Assembly: GCA_018806985.1 (NCBI GenBank)
Contig: JADANN010000279.1
Span: 1 to 64,000, forward strand
Direction of reading: 5' to 3'
Length of the DNA: 64,000 nt
From: Angiostrongylus vasorum
Taxonomy: Eukaryota; Nematoda; Chromadorea; Rhabditida; Metastrongylidae
The notes under the pieces are model-generated. The model was not told where the DNA came from. It saw only the letters and a list, made by a program, of their open reading frames with translations, and did not search any database. Made by a program: the position numbers and the translations under genes. This document shows, piece after piece, positions 52,146 through 63,227 of the stretch. Within the stretch, counting starts at the first letter, position 1; the number at the start of each line of letters is the position of its first letter.

Positions 52146-54112
52146 AGATGTTGCGAAACCGTCGATCTCGATCGTCTTCAGGGATGGTGGGTATACAAGA
52201 AATACTTTAGTTCTTAGATGTTCCGAAACCGTTGATCTCGATCGTCTTCAAGGATTGTGGTAGACAAAAAAGCACATTAGTTCTTAGATTTTGCGAAACC
52301 GTCGACCTCGATCGTCTTCTAGGATGGTGGCATACAGAAAAATACTTTAGTTCTTAGATGTTCCGAAACCGTCGATCTCGATCGTCTTCAAGGGATTGTG
52401 GTGTACAAAAAAGCACATTAGTTCTTAGATGTTTGCGAAACCGTCGATCTCGATCGTCTTCAAGGATGGTGGTATACAAGAAATACTTTAGTTCTTAGAT
52501 GTTGCGAAACCGTCGATCTCGATCGTCTTCTAGGGATGGTGGTGTACAAGAAAATTACTTTAGTTCTTAGATGTTCCGCAATCGTCGATTTCGATCGCCT
52601 TCAGGGATGGTGGTGTACAAAAAATACTTTAGTTCTTAGATGTTTGCGAAACCGTCGACCTCGATCGTCTTCAGGGATGGGTGGTATACAAGAAATACTT
52701 TAGTTCTTAGATGTTCCGAAACCGTTGATCTCGATCGTCTTCAAGGATTGTGGTAGACAAAAAGCACATTAGTTCTTAGATGTTTGCGAAACCGTCGATC
52801 TCGATCGTCTTCAGGGATGGTGGTATACAAGAAATACTTTAGTTCTTAGATGTTCCGAAACCGTCGATCTCGATCGTCTTCTAGGATGGTGGTAGACAAG
52901 AAAGTACATTAGTTCTTAGATGTTTGCGAAACCGTCGATCTCGATCGTCTTCAAGGATGGTGGTAAACAAGAAATACTTTAGTTCTTAGATGTTCCGAAA
53001 CCGTTCGATCTCGATCGTCTTCTAGTATGGTGGTATACAAGAAACACTTAGGTATGGTTATTAGATGTTGCGAAACCGTCGATCTCGATCGTCTTCTAGG
53101 GATGGTGGTATACAAGAAATACTTTAGTTCTTAGATGTTTGCGAAACCGTCGACCTCGATCGTCTTTCTAGGGATGGTGGTATACAAGAAATACTTTAGT
53201 TCTTAGATGTTCCGAAACCGTCGATCTCGATCGTCTTCAGGGATGGTGGTATACAAAAAATACTTTAGTTCTTAGATGTTCCGAAACCGTCGATCTCGAT
53301 CGTCTTCAGGGATGGTGGTATACAAAGAAAATACTTTAGTTCTTAGATTTTGCGAAACCGTCGACCTCGATCGTCTTCAGGGATGGGGGTATACAAGAAA
53401 TACTTTAGTCCTTAGATGTTCCGAAATCGTCGATCTCGATCGTCTTCTGGGATGGTGGTATACAAAAAATACTTTAGTTCTTAGATGTTCCGCAAACCGT
53501 CGATTTCGATCGCCTTCAGGGATGGTGGTGTACAAAAAATACTTTAGTTCTTAGATGTTCCGCAATCGTCGATTTCGATCGCCTTCAGGGATGGTGGTGT
53601 ACAAAAAATACTTTAGTTCTTAGATTTTGCGAAACCGTCGACCTCGATCGTCTTCAGGGATGGGTGGGTATACAAGAAATACTTTAGTTCTTAGATGTTC
53701 CGAAACCGTCGATCTCGATCGTCTTCAAGGATTGTGGTAGACAAAAAATCACTTTAGTTCTTAGATGTTTGCGAAACCGTCGATCTCGATCGTCTTCTAG
53801 GATGGTGGCATACAGAAAATACTCTAGTCCTTAGGTGTTCCGAAACCGTTGATCTCGATCGTCTTCAAGGATGGTGGTAGACAAGAAAACACTTTAGTTC
53901 TTAGACTGTTGCGAAACCGTCGATCACGATCGTCTTCAAGGATGGTGGTAAACAAGAAATACTTTAGTCCTTAGATGTTGCGAACCGTCGACCTCGATCG
54001 TCTTCTAGGGATGGTGTTGTACAAAAATTACTTTAGTTCTTAGATGTTCCGAAACCGTTGATCTCGATCGTCTTCAAGGATTGTGGTAGACAAAAAAGCA
54101 CATTTAGTTCTT

Positions 54113-54393
54113 AGATTTTGCGAAACCGTCGACCTCGATCGTCTTCAGGGATGGGGGTATACAAGAAATACTTTAGTCCTTAGTTGTTCCGAAACCGTTG
54201 ATCTCGATCGTCTTCAAGGATTGTGGTAGACAAAAAGCACATTAGTTCTTAGATTTTGCGAAACCGGCGATCACGATCGTCTTCAAGGATGGTGGTAAAC
54301 AAGAAATACTTTAGTCCTTAGATGTTCCGAAACCGTTCATCTCGATCGTCTTCTATTACGGTGTTATACAAGAAACACTTAGGTATGGTTAAT
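54113..54393 (+). repeat. Block R copy 3
   Basis: Same order. The second unit starts AGTTGTTCCG, a private change. It abuts the chimeric-H3 P block at 54394. Confidence 0.88.
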
Positions 54394-54674
54394 AGATGTT
54401 GCGAAACCGTCGAACTCGGTTGTCCTCTAGGACGGTTTTATACAAGAAGCACTTAAGTATAATTTTTAGATGTTGCGGAACAGTCGACCTCGACCGTCTT
54501 CTAGGATGGTGGCATACAAGAAATACTTTAGTCGTTAGAGGTTCCGAAATCGTCGTTCTCGATTGTCTTTTGGGATGGTGGTATACAAGAAATACTTTAG
54601 TTCTTAGGCGTTACGAAACAGTCGATCTCGATCGCCTTCAGGGATGGTGGTGTACAAAAAATACTTTAGTTCTT
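54394..54674 (+). repeat. Block P copy 5, chimeric H3
   Basis: C2, H1 and H2 are as in copies 2 and 4. The last unit (54606-54674) begins as H3 (AGGCGTTACG) and ends as F (GCCTTCAGGGATGG, GTGTACAAAAAATAC). Confidence 0.92.
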
Positions 54675-54745
54675 AGATTTTGCGAAACCGTCGACCTCGA
54701 TCGTCTTCAGGGATGGGTGGGTATACAAGAAATACTTTAGTCCTT

Positions 54746-54814
54746 AGATGTTCCGAAATCGTCGATCTCGATCGTCTTCTGGGATGGTGGTATACAAAAA
54801 ATACTTTAGTTCTT
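54746..54814 (+). repeat. Representative G monomer (69 bp)
   Basis: TTCCGAAATCG with an otherwise A-like core and TTCTGGGATGG. It shares TTCC with F and the core with A, so it may be an intermediate or a recombinant between them. Confidence 0.8.
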
Positions 54815-56171
54815 AGATGTTCCGCAATCGTCGATTTCGATCGCCTTCAGGGATGGTGGTGTACAAAAAATACTTTAGTTCTTAGATGTTCCGCAATCGT
54901 CGATTTCGATCGCCTTCAGGGATGGTGGTGTACAAAAAATACTTTAGTTCTTAGATTTTGCGAAACCGTCGACCTCGATCGTCTTCAGGGATGGGTGGGT
55001 ATACAAGAAATACTTTAGTCCTTAGATGTTCCGAAACCGTTGATCTCGATCGTCTTCAAGGATTGTGGTAGACAAAAAAGCACATTAGTTCTTAGATTTT
55101 GCGAAACCGTCGACCTCGGTAGTCTTCTAGGATGGTGGCATACAGAAAATACTCTAGTCCTTAGGTGTTCCGAAACCGTTGATCTCGATCGTCTTCAAGG
55201 ATTGTGGTAGACAAAAAGCACTTTAGTTCTTAGACTTTGCGAAACCGGCGATCACGATCGTCTGCAAGGATGGTGGTAAACAAGAAATACTTTAGTCCTT
55301 AGATGTTGCGAACCGTCGACCTCGATCGTGTTCTAGGATGGTGTTGTACAAAAAATTACTTTAGTTCTTAGATGTTCCGCAATCGTCGATTTCGATCGCC
55401 TTCAGGGATGGCGGTGTACAAAAAAATACTTTAGTTCTTAGATGTTGCGAAACTGTCGATCTCGGTCGTCTTCTAGGGATGGTAGTGTACAAGAAGCACT
55501 TAAGTATAATTTTTAGATGTTGCGAAACACTCGATCTCGATCGTGTTCTAGGATGGCGGTATACAAGAAACACTTAGGTATGGTTAATAGATGTTGCGAA
55601 CCCGTCGAACTCGGTTGTCCTCTAGGACGGTTGTATACAAGAAAGCACTTAAGTGTCGTTCTTAGACGTTGCGAAACCGTCGATCTCGATCGTCTTCTAT
55701 TATGGTGTTATACAAGAAACACTTAGGTATGGTTAATACATGTTGCGAAACCGTCGATCTCGGCCGACCTTAGGATGGTTTTATACAAGAAGCACTTAAG
55801 TTTAATTTTTTAGATGATGCGAAACCGTCGATCTCGATCGTCTTCTGGGATGGTGGTATACAAGAAATACTTTAGTTCTCAGATGTTGCGAAACCGTCGA
55901 CCTCGATCGTGTTCTGGGATGGTGTTATTCAAGAAACACCTAGTTATAGTCAATAGATGATGCGAAACCGTCGAACTCGGTCGTCCTCTAGGATGGCTGT
56001 ATACAAGAAGCACGTAAGTATCGTTCTTAGACGTTGCGAAATCGTCGATCTCGATCGTCTTCTTTGATGGTGGTATACAAAAAATACTTTAGTTCTTAGA
56101 TGTTGCGAAACCGTCGATCTCGATCGTCTTCTATTATGGTGTTATACAAGAAACCCTTAGGTATGGTTAAT

Positions 56172-56453
56172 AGATGTTGCGAAACCGTCGAACTCGGTTG
56201 TCCTCTAGGACGGTTGTATACAAGAAGCACTTAAGTATAATTTTTTAGATGTTGCGGAACAGTCGACCTCGATCGTCTTCTAGGATGGTGGCATACAAGA
56301 AATACTTTAGTCGTTAGAGGTTCCGTAATCGTCGTTCTCGATCGTCTTTTGGGATGGTGGTATACAAGAAATACTTTAGTTCTTAGACCTTACGAAACAG
56401 TCGATCTCGATCGTGTTCTAGGATGGTGGTAAACAAGAAATACTTCAGTTCTT
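56172..56453 (+). repeat. Block P copy 6
   Basis: C2 keeps GGTTGTATAC. H2 reads TTCCGTAATCG, and H3 starts AGACCTTACG and ends AATACTTCAG. These variants recur in copy 8, its partner in the 2.83 kb offset duplication. Confidence 0.9.
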
Positions 56454-57008
56454 AGATGTTGCGAAACCGTCGATCTCGATCGTGTTCTAGGATGGAGGTA
56501 TACAGAAAATACTCTAGTTCTTAGATGTTGCAAAACCGTCGATCACGATCGTCTTCAAGGATGGTGGTAAACAAGAAATACTTTAGTTCTTAGATGTTGC
56601 GAAACCGTCGGCCTCGATCGTCTTCATGGATGGTGGTATACAAAAAATACTTTAGTTATTAGACGTTCCGCAATCGTCGATCACGATCGTCTTCAAGGAT
56701 GGTGGCATACAGAAATTACTCTAGTTCTTAGATGATGCGAAAACCGTCGATCACGATCGTCTTCAAGGGATGGTGGTAAACAAGAAATACTTTAGTTCTT
56801 AGGCGTTACGAAACAGTCGATCTCGATCGTCTTCTAGGGATGTTGGTATACAAAAAATACTTTAGTTCTTAGATGTTCCGCAGTCGTCGATTTCGATGGC
56901 CTTCAGGGATGGTGTTGTACAAAAAATACTTTAGTTCTTAGATGTTCCGAAACCGTCGATCTCGATCGTCTTCAGGGATGGTGGTATACAAAAAATACTT
57001 TAGTTCTT

Positions 57009-57292
57009 AGATGTTTTGCGAAACCGTCGACCTCGATCGTCTTCAGGGATGGTGGTATACAAGAAATACTTTAGTCCTTAGATGTTCCGAAACCGTCGAT
57101 CTCGATCGTCTTCTAGGATTGTGGTAGACAAAAAAGCACATTAGTTCTTAGATTTTGCGAAACCGGCGATCACGATCGTCTTCAAGGATGGTGGTAAACA
57201 AGAAATACTTTAGTCCTTAGATGTTCCGAAACCGTTCATCTCGATCGTCTTCTATTACGGTGTTATACAAGAAACACTTAGGTATGGTTAAT
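57009..57292 (+). repeat. Block R copy 4
   Basis: The first unit reads AGATGTTTTGCG with GATGGTGGTATAC, and the second has CCGTCGATC instead of CCGTTGATC, so its 5' half has been altered toward A. The 3' half is standard. Confidence 0.82.
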
Positions 57293-57573
57293 AGATGTTG
57301 CGAAACCGTCGAACTCGGTTGTCCTCTAGGACGGTTTTATACAAGAAGCACTTAAGTATAATTTTTAGATGTTGCGGAACAGTCGACCTCGACCGTCTTC
57401 TAGGATGGTGGCATACAAGAAATACTTTAGTCGTTAGAGGTTCCGAAATCGTCGTTCTCGATTGTCTTTTGGGATGGTGGTATACAAGAAATACTTTAGT
57501 TCTTAGGCGTTACGAAACAGTCGATCTCGATCGCCTTCAGGGATGGTGGTGTACAAAAAATACTTTAGTTCTT
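57293..57573 (+). repeat. Block P copy 7, chimeric H3
   Basis: Same as copy 5, including the H3/F junction (57505-57573). It starts the 209-codon open frame at 57295. That frame arises because a 74-bp C2 shifts the reading frame, after which consecutive 69-bp units follow without a net shift. Confidence 0.92.
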
Positions 57574-59004
57574 AGATGTTCCGACATCGTCGATTTCGAT
57601 CGCCTTCAGGGATGGTGGTGTACAAAAAATACTTTAGTTCTTAGATTTTGCGAAACCGTCGACCTCGATCGTCTTCAGGGATGGGGGTATACAAGAAATA
57701 CTTTAGTCCTTAGATGTTCCGAAATCGTCGATCTCGATCGTCTTCTGGGATGGTGGTATACAAGAAATACTTTAGTTCTTAGATGTTCCGCAAACCGTCG
57801 ATCTCGATCGCCTTCTAGGGATGGTGGTGTACAAAAAAATACTTTAGTTCTTAGATGTTCCGCAATCGTCGATTTCGATCGCCTTCAGGGATGGTGGTGT
57901 ACAAAAAAATACTTTAGTTCTTAGATTTTGCGAAACCGTCGACCTCGATCGTCTTCTAGGGATGGTGGGTATACAAGAAAATACTTTAGTCCTTAGATGT
58001 TCCGAAACCGTTGATCTCGATCGTCTTCAAGGATTGTGGTAGACAAAAAGCACTTTAGTTCTTAGACTTTGCGAAACCGGCGATCACGATCGTCTGCAAG
58101 GATGGTGGTAAACAAGAAATACTTTAGTCCTTAGATGTTGCGAAACCGTCGACCTCGATCGTGTTCTAGGATGGTGTTGTACAAAAAATTACTTTAGTTC
58201 TTAGATGTTCCGCAATCGTCGATTTCGATCGCCTTCAGGGATGGCGGTGTACAAAAAATACTTTAGTTCTTAGATGTTGCGAAACTGTCGATCTCGGTCG
58301 TCTTCTAGGATGGTAGTGTACAAGAAGCACTTAAGTATAATTTTTTAGATGTTGCGAAACACTCGATCTCGATCGTGTTCTAGGATGGCGGTATACAAGA
58401 AACACTTAGGTATGGTTAATAGATGTTGCGAAACCCGTCGAACTCGGTTGTCCTCTAGGACGGTTGTATACAAGAAGCACTTAAGTGTCGTTCTTAGACG
58501 TTGCGAAACCGTCGATCTCGATCGTCTTCTATTATGGTGTTATACAAGAAACACTTAGGTATGGTTAATACATGTTGCGAAACCGTCGATCTCGGCCGAC
58601 CTTAGGATGGTTTTATACAAGAAGCACTTAAGTTTAATTTTTTAGATGATGCGAAACCGTCGATCTCGATCGTCTTCTGGGATGGTGGTATACAAGAAAT
58701 ACTTTAGTTCTCAGATGTTGCGAAACCGTCGACCTCGATCGTGTTCTGGGATGGTGTTATTCAAGAAACACCTAGTTATAGTCAATAGATGATGCGAAAC
58801 CGTCGAACTCGGTCGTCCTCTAGGATGGCTGTATACAAGAAGCACGTAAGTATCGTTCTTAGACGTTGCGAAATCGTCGATCTCGATCGTCTTCTTTGAT
58901 GGTGGTATACAGAAAAATACTTTAGTTCTTAGATGTTGCGAAACCGTCGATCTCGATCGTCTTCTATTATGGTGTTATACAAGAAACCCTTAGGTATGGT
59001 TAAT

Positions 59005-59286
59005 AGATGTTGCGAAACCGTCGAACTCGGTTGTCCTCTAGGACGGTTGTATACAAGAAGCACTTAAGTATAATTTTTTAGATGTTGCGGAACAGTCGAC
59101 CTCGATCGTCTTCTAGGATGGTGGCATACAAGAAATACTTTAGTCGTTAGAGGTTCCGTAATCGTCGTTCTCGATCGTCTTTTGGGATGGTGGTATACAA
59201 GAAATACTTTAGTTCTTAGACCTTACGAAACAGTCGATCTCGATCGTGTTCTAGGATGGTGGTAAACAAGAAATACTTCAGTTCTT
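59005..59286 (+). repeat. Block P copy 8
   Basis: It carries TTCCGTAATCG in H2 and AGACCTTACG in H3, identical in diagnostics to copy 6 at a distance of 2833 bp. Confidence 0.9.
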
Positions 59287-61391
59287 AGATGTTGCGAAAC
59301 CGTCGATCTCGATCGTGTTCTAGGATGGAGGTATACAGAAAATACTCTAGTTCTTAGATGTTGCGAAAACCGTCGATCACGATCGTCTTCAAGGATGGTG
59401 GTAAACAAGAAATACTTTAGTTCTTAGATGTTGCGAAACCGTCGGCCTCGATCGTCTTCATGGATGGTGGTATACAAAAAATACTTTAGTTATTAGACGT
59501 TCCGCAATCGTCGATCACGATCGTCTTCAAGGATGGTGGCATACAGAAATTACTCTAGTTCTTAGATGATGCGAAACCGTCGATCTCGATCGTCTTCTGG
59601 GATGTTGGTATACAAAAAATACTTTAGTTCTTAGATGTTCCGCAGTCGTCGATTTCGATGGCCTTCAGGGATGGTGGTGTACAAAAAATACTTTAGTTCT
59701 TAGATGTTCCGAAACCGTTCATCTCGATCGTCCTCAAGGATTGTGGTAGACAAAAAAGCACATTAGTTCTTAGATGTTGCGAAATCGTCGATCTCGATCG
59801 TCTTTTGGGATGGTGGTATACAAGAAATACTTTAGTTCTTAGACCTTACGAAACAGTCGATCTCGATCGTGTTCTAGGATGGTGGTAAACAAGAAATACT
59901 TCAGTTCTTAGATGTTGCGAAACCGTCGATCTCGATCGTGTTCTAGGGATGGACGTATACAGAAAATACTCTAGTTCTTAGATGTTGCAAAACCGTCGAT
60001 CACGATCGTCTTCAAGGATGGTGGTAAACAAGAAATACTTTAGTTCTTAGGCGTTACGAAACAGTCGATCTCGATCGTGTTCTAGGATGGTGGTAAACAA
60101 AAAATACTTTAGTTCTTAGATGTTGCGAAACCGTCGACCTCGATCGTCTTCTAGGGATGGTGGTATACAAGAAATACTCTAGTCCTTAGATGTTCTGAAA
60201 CCGTCGATCTCGATCGTCTTCTATGATTGTGGTAGACAAGAAACACTTAGTTCTTAGATGTTTGCGAAACCGTCGATCACGATCGTCTTCAAGGATGGTG
60301 GTATACAAGAAATACTTTAGTTCTTAGATGTTGCGAACCGTCGATCTCGATCGTCTTCTATGATGGTGTTGTACAAAAAATTACTTTAGTTCTTAGATGT
60401 TCCGCAATCGTCGATTTCGATCGCCTTCTAGGATGGCGGTGTACAAAAAATACTTTAGTTCTTTAGATGTTTGCGAAACCGTCGACCTCGATCGTCTTCT
60501 AGGATGGTGGCATACAGAAAAATACTCTAGTCCTTAGATGTTCCGAAACCGTCGATCTCGATCGTCTTCAAGGATTGTGGTAGACAAAAAACACTTTAGT
60601 TCTTAGACTGTTGCGAAACCGTCGATCTCGATCGTCTTCTAGGATGGTGGTATACAAGAAATACTTTAGTTCTTAGATGTTGCGAAACCGTCGACCTCGA
60701 TCGTGTTCTAGGATGGTGTTATACAAAAATTACTTTAGTTCTTAGATGTTGCGCAATCGTCGATCTCGATCGCCTTCAGGGATGGCGGTGTACAAAAAAT
60801 ACTTTAGTTCTTAGATGTTGCGAAACCGTCGATCTCGGTCGTCTTCTAGGATGGTAGTGTACAAGAAGCACTTAAGTGTAGTTCTTTAGATGTTGCGAAA
60901 CCGTCGATCTCGATCGTGTTCTAGGATGGTGTTATACAAGAAACACTTAGGTATGGTTAATACATGTTGCGAAACCGTCGATCTCGGCCGACCTCTAGGA
61001 TGGTTTGTATACAAGAAGCACTTAAGTATAGTTTTTAGATGTTGCGAAACCGTCGATCTCGATCGTCTTCTAGGATGGTGGTATACAAAAAATACTTTAG
61101 TTCTTAGATGTTGCGAAACCGTCGACCTCGATCGTGTTCTGGGATGGTGGTATACAGAAAATACTCTAGTTCTTAGATGTTGCGAAACCGTCGATCTCGA
61201 TCGTCTTCTAGGATGGTGGTATACAAGAAACACTTAAGTATCGTTCTTAGATGTTGCGAAACCGTCGATCTCGATCGTCTTCTAGGATGGTGGTATACAA
61301 GAAATACTTTAGTTCTTAGATGTTGCGAAACCGTCGATCTCGATCGTCTTCTATTATGGTGTTATACAAGAAACACTTAGGTATGGTTAAT

Positions 61392-61675
61392 AGATGTTGC
61401 GAAACCGTCGATCTCGGCCGACCTCTAGGATGGTTTTATACAAGAAGCACTTAAGTATAATTTTTTAGATGTTGCGGAACAGTCGACCTCGATCGTCTTC
61501 TAGGATGGTGGCATACAAGAAATACTTTAGTCGTTAGAGGTTCCGAAATCGTCGTTCTCGATCGTCTTTTGGGATGGTGGTATACAAGAAATACTTTAGT
61601 TCTTAGACGTTACGAAACAGTCGATCTCGATCGTGTTCTAGGATGGTGGTATACAAAGAAAATACTTTAGTTCTT
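61392..61675 (+). repeat. Block P copy 9, C in place of C2
   Basis: The first unit is a true C (CGGCCGACCTC) where other copies have C2. H1, H2 and H3 follow normally. This is an exchange of the leading long monomer. Confidence 0.85.
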
Positions 61676-62661
61676 AGATGTTGCGAAACCGTCGATCTCG
61701 ATCGTCTTCTAGGATGGTGGTATACAAAAAATACTTTAGTTCTTAGATGTTTGCGAAACCGTCGATCTCGATCGTCTTCAAGGGATGGTGGTATACAAGA
61801 AATACTTTAGTTCTTAGATGTTGCGAAACCGTCGACCTCGATCGTCTTCTAGGATGGTGGTATACAAAGAAATACTTATAGTTCTTAGATGTTGCGAAAC
61901 CGTCGATCTCGATCGTCTTCAAGGGATGGTGGGTATACAAGAAAATACTATTAGTTCTTAGATGTTGCGAAACCGTCGATCTCGATCGTCTTCTGGGATG
62001 GTGGTATACAAAGAAATACTTTAGTTCTTAGATGTTGCGAAACCGTCGATTTCGATCGCCTTCAGGGATGGTGGTGTACAGAAAAATACTTTAGTTCTTA
62101 GATGTTGCGAAACCGTCGATCTCGATCGCCTTCAAGGGATGGTGGTGTACAAAAAATACTTTAGTTCTTAGATGTTTGCGAAACCGTCGATCTCGATCGT
62201 CTTCAGGGATGGTGGTATACAAAGAAATACTTTAGTTCTTAGATGTTTGCGAAACCGTCGATCTCGATCGTCTTCTAGGGATGGTGGTATACAAAAAATA
62301 CTTTAGTTCTTAGATGTTCCGAAACCGTCGATCTCGATCGTCTTCTAGGGATGGTGGTGTACAAAAAATACTTTAGTTCTTAGATGTTCCGAAACCGTCG
62401 ATCTCGATCGTCTTCAAGGGATGGTGGTATACAAAGAAAATACTTTAGTTCTTAGATGTTGCGAAACCGTCGATCTCGATCGTCTTCAGGGATGGTGGTA
62501 TACAAAGAAATACTTTAGTTCTTAGATGTTGCGAAACCGTCGACCTCGATCGTCTTCAGGGATGGTGGTATACAAGAAATACTTTAGTTCTTAGATGTTC
62601 CGAAACCGTTGATCTCGATCGTCTTCAAGGATTGTGGTAGACAAAAAGCACATTAGTTCTT

Positions 62662-62944
62662 AGATTTTGCGAAACCGTCGACCTCGATCGTCTTCAGGGA
62701 TGGGGGTATACAAGAAATACTTTAGTCCTTAGATGTTCCGAAACCGTTGATCTCGATCGTCTTCAAGGATTGTGGTAGACAAAAAAGCACATTAGTTCTT
62801 AGATTTTGCGAAACCGGCGATCACGATCGTCTTCAAGGATGGTGGTAAACAAGAAATACTTTAGTCCTTAGATGTTCCGAAACCGTTCGATCTCGATCGT
62901 CTTCTATTACGGTGTTATACAAGAAACACTTAGGTATGGTTAAT
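62662..62944 (+). repeat. Block R copy 5
   Basis: Standard four units, with CCGTTCGATC in the last (one-base insertion). It abuts P at 62945. Confidence 0.87.
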
Positions 62945-63227
62945 AGATGTTGCGAAACCGTCGAACTCGGTTGTCCTCTAGGACGGTTTTATACAAGAAG
63001 CACTTAAGTATAATTTTTAGATGTTGCGGAACAGTCGACCTCGACCGTCTTCTAGGGATGGTGGCATACAAGAAATACTTTAGTCGTTAGAGGTTCCGAA
63101 ATCGTCGTTCTCGATTGTCTTTCTGGGATGGTGGTATACAAGAAATACTTTAGTTCTTAGGCGTTACGAAACAGTCGATCTCGATCGTCTTCAGGGATGG
63201 TGGTGTACAAAAAATACTTTAGTTCTT
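62945..63227 (+). repeat. Block P copy 10, chimeric H3
   Basis: It resembles copies 5 and 7, with H2 GATTGTCTTTCTGGG. The last unit (63159-63227) has the H3 start and F-like end but GTCTTCAGGG rather than GCCTTCAGGG. Confidence 0.9.

Larger units (their letters stand above)
50535..52500 (+). repeat. 2.03-kb tandem higher-order unit, copy II
   Basis: Landmarks from P copy 3 through R copy 2 and P copy 4 reproduce copy I in order and spacing. The match fades at about 52.5 kb, where A-like monomers take over, so the 3' border is approximate. Confidence 0.8.
54113..57008 (+). repeat. 2.9-kb tandem higher-order unit, copy I
   Basis: It runs from R copy 3 to the base before R copy 4 and holds P copies 5 and 6. 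Rare variants inside (CATCCTCTAGG-type C2, AAACCCTTAGG, CTTCTTTGATGG, GTCGGCCTCG, TTATTAGACG, CAGTCGTCG with GATGGCC) all recur in copy II. Confidence 0.87.
57009..59705 (+). repeat. 2.9-kb tandem higher-order unit, copy II
   Basis: It follows copy I variant for variant. The offset drifts from 2899 (P5 to P7) to about 2832 (near 55517/58349) and 2762 (near 56840/59602). These steps correspond to whole monomers gained or lost. The match ends near 59.7 kb. Confidence 0.85.

Noticed and set aside
57295..57924. Longest open frame, 209 codons on the plus strand, as a gene
   Set aside because: It is a C2-H1-H2-chimera run followed by F, G and A monomers read in the consensus open frame. The same monomers in neighbouring copies (54396, 62947) break at different indels, and there is no domain, start context or codon pattern distinct from the rest of the array.
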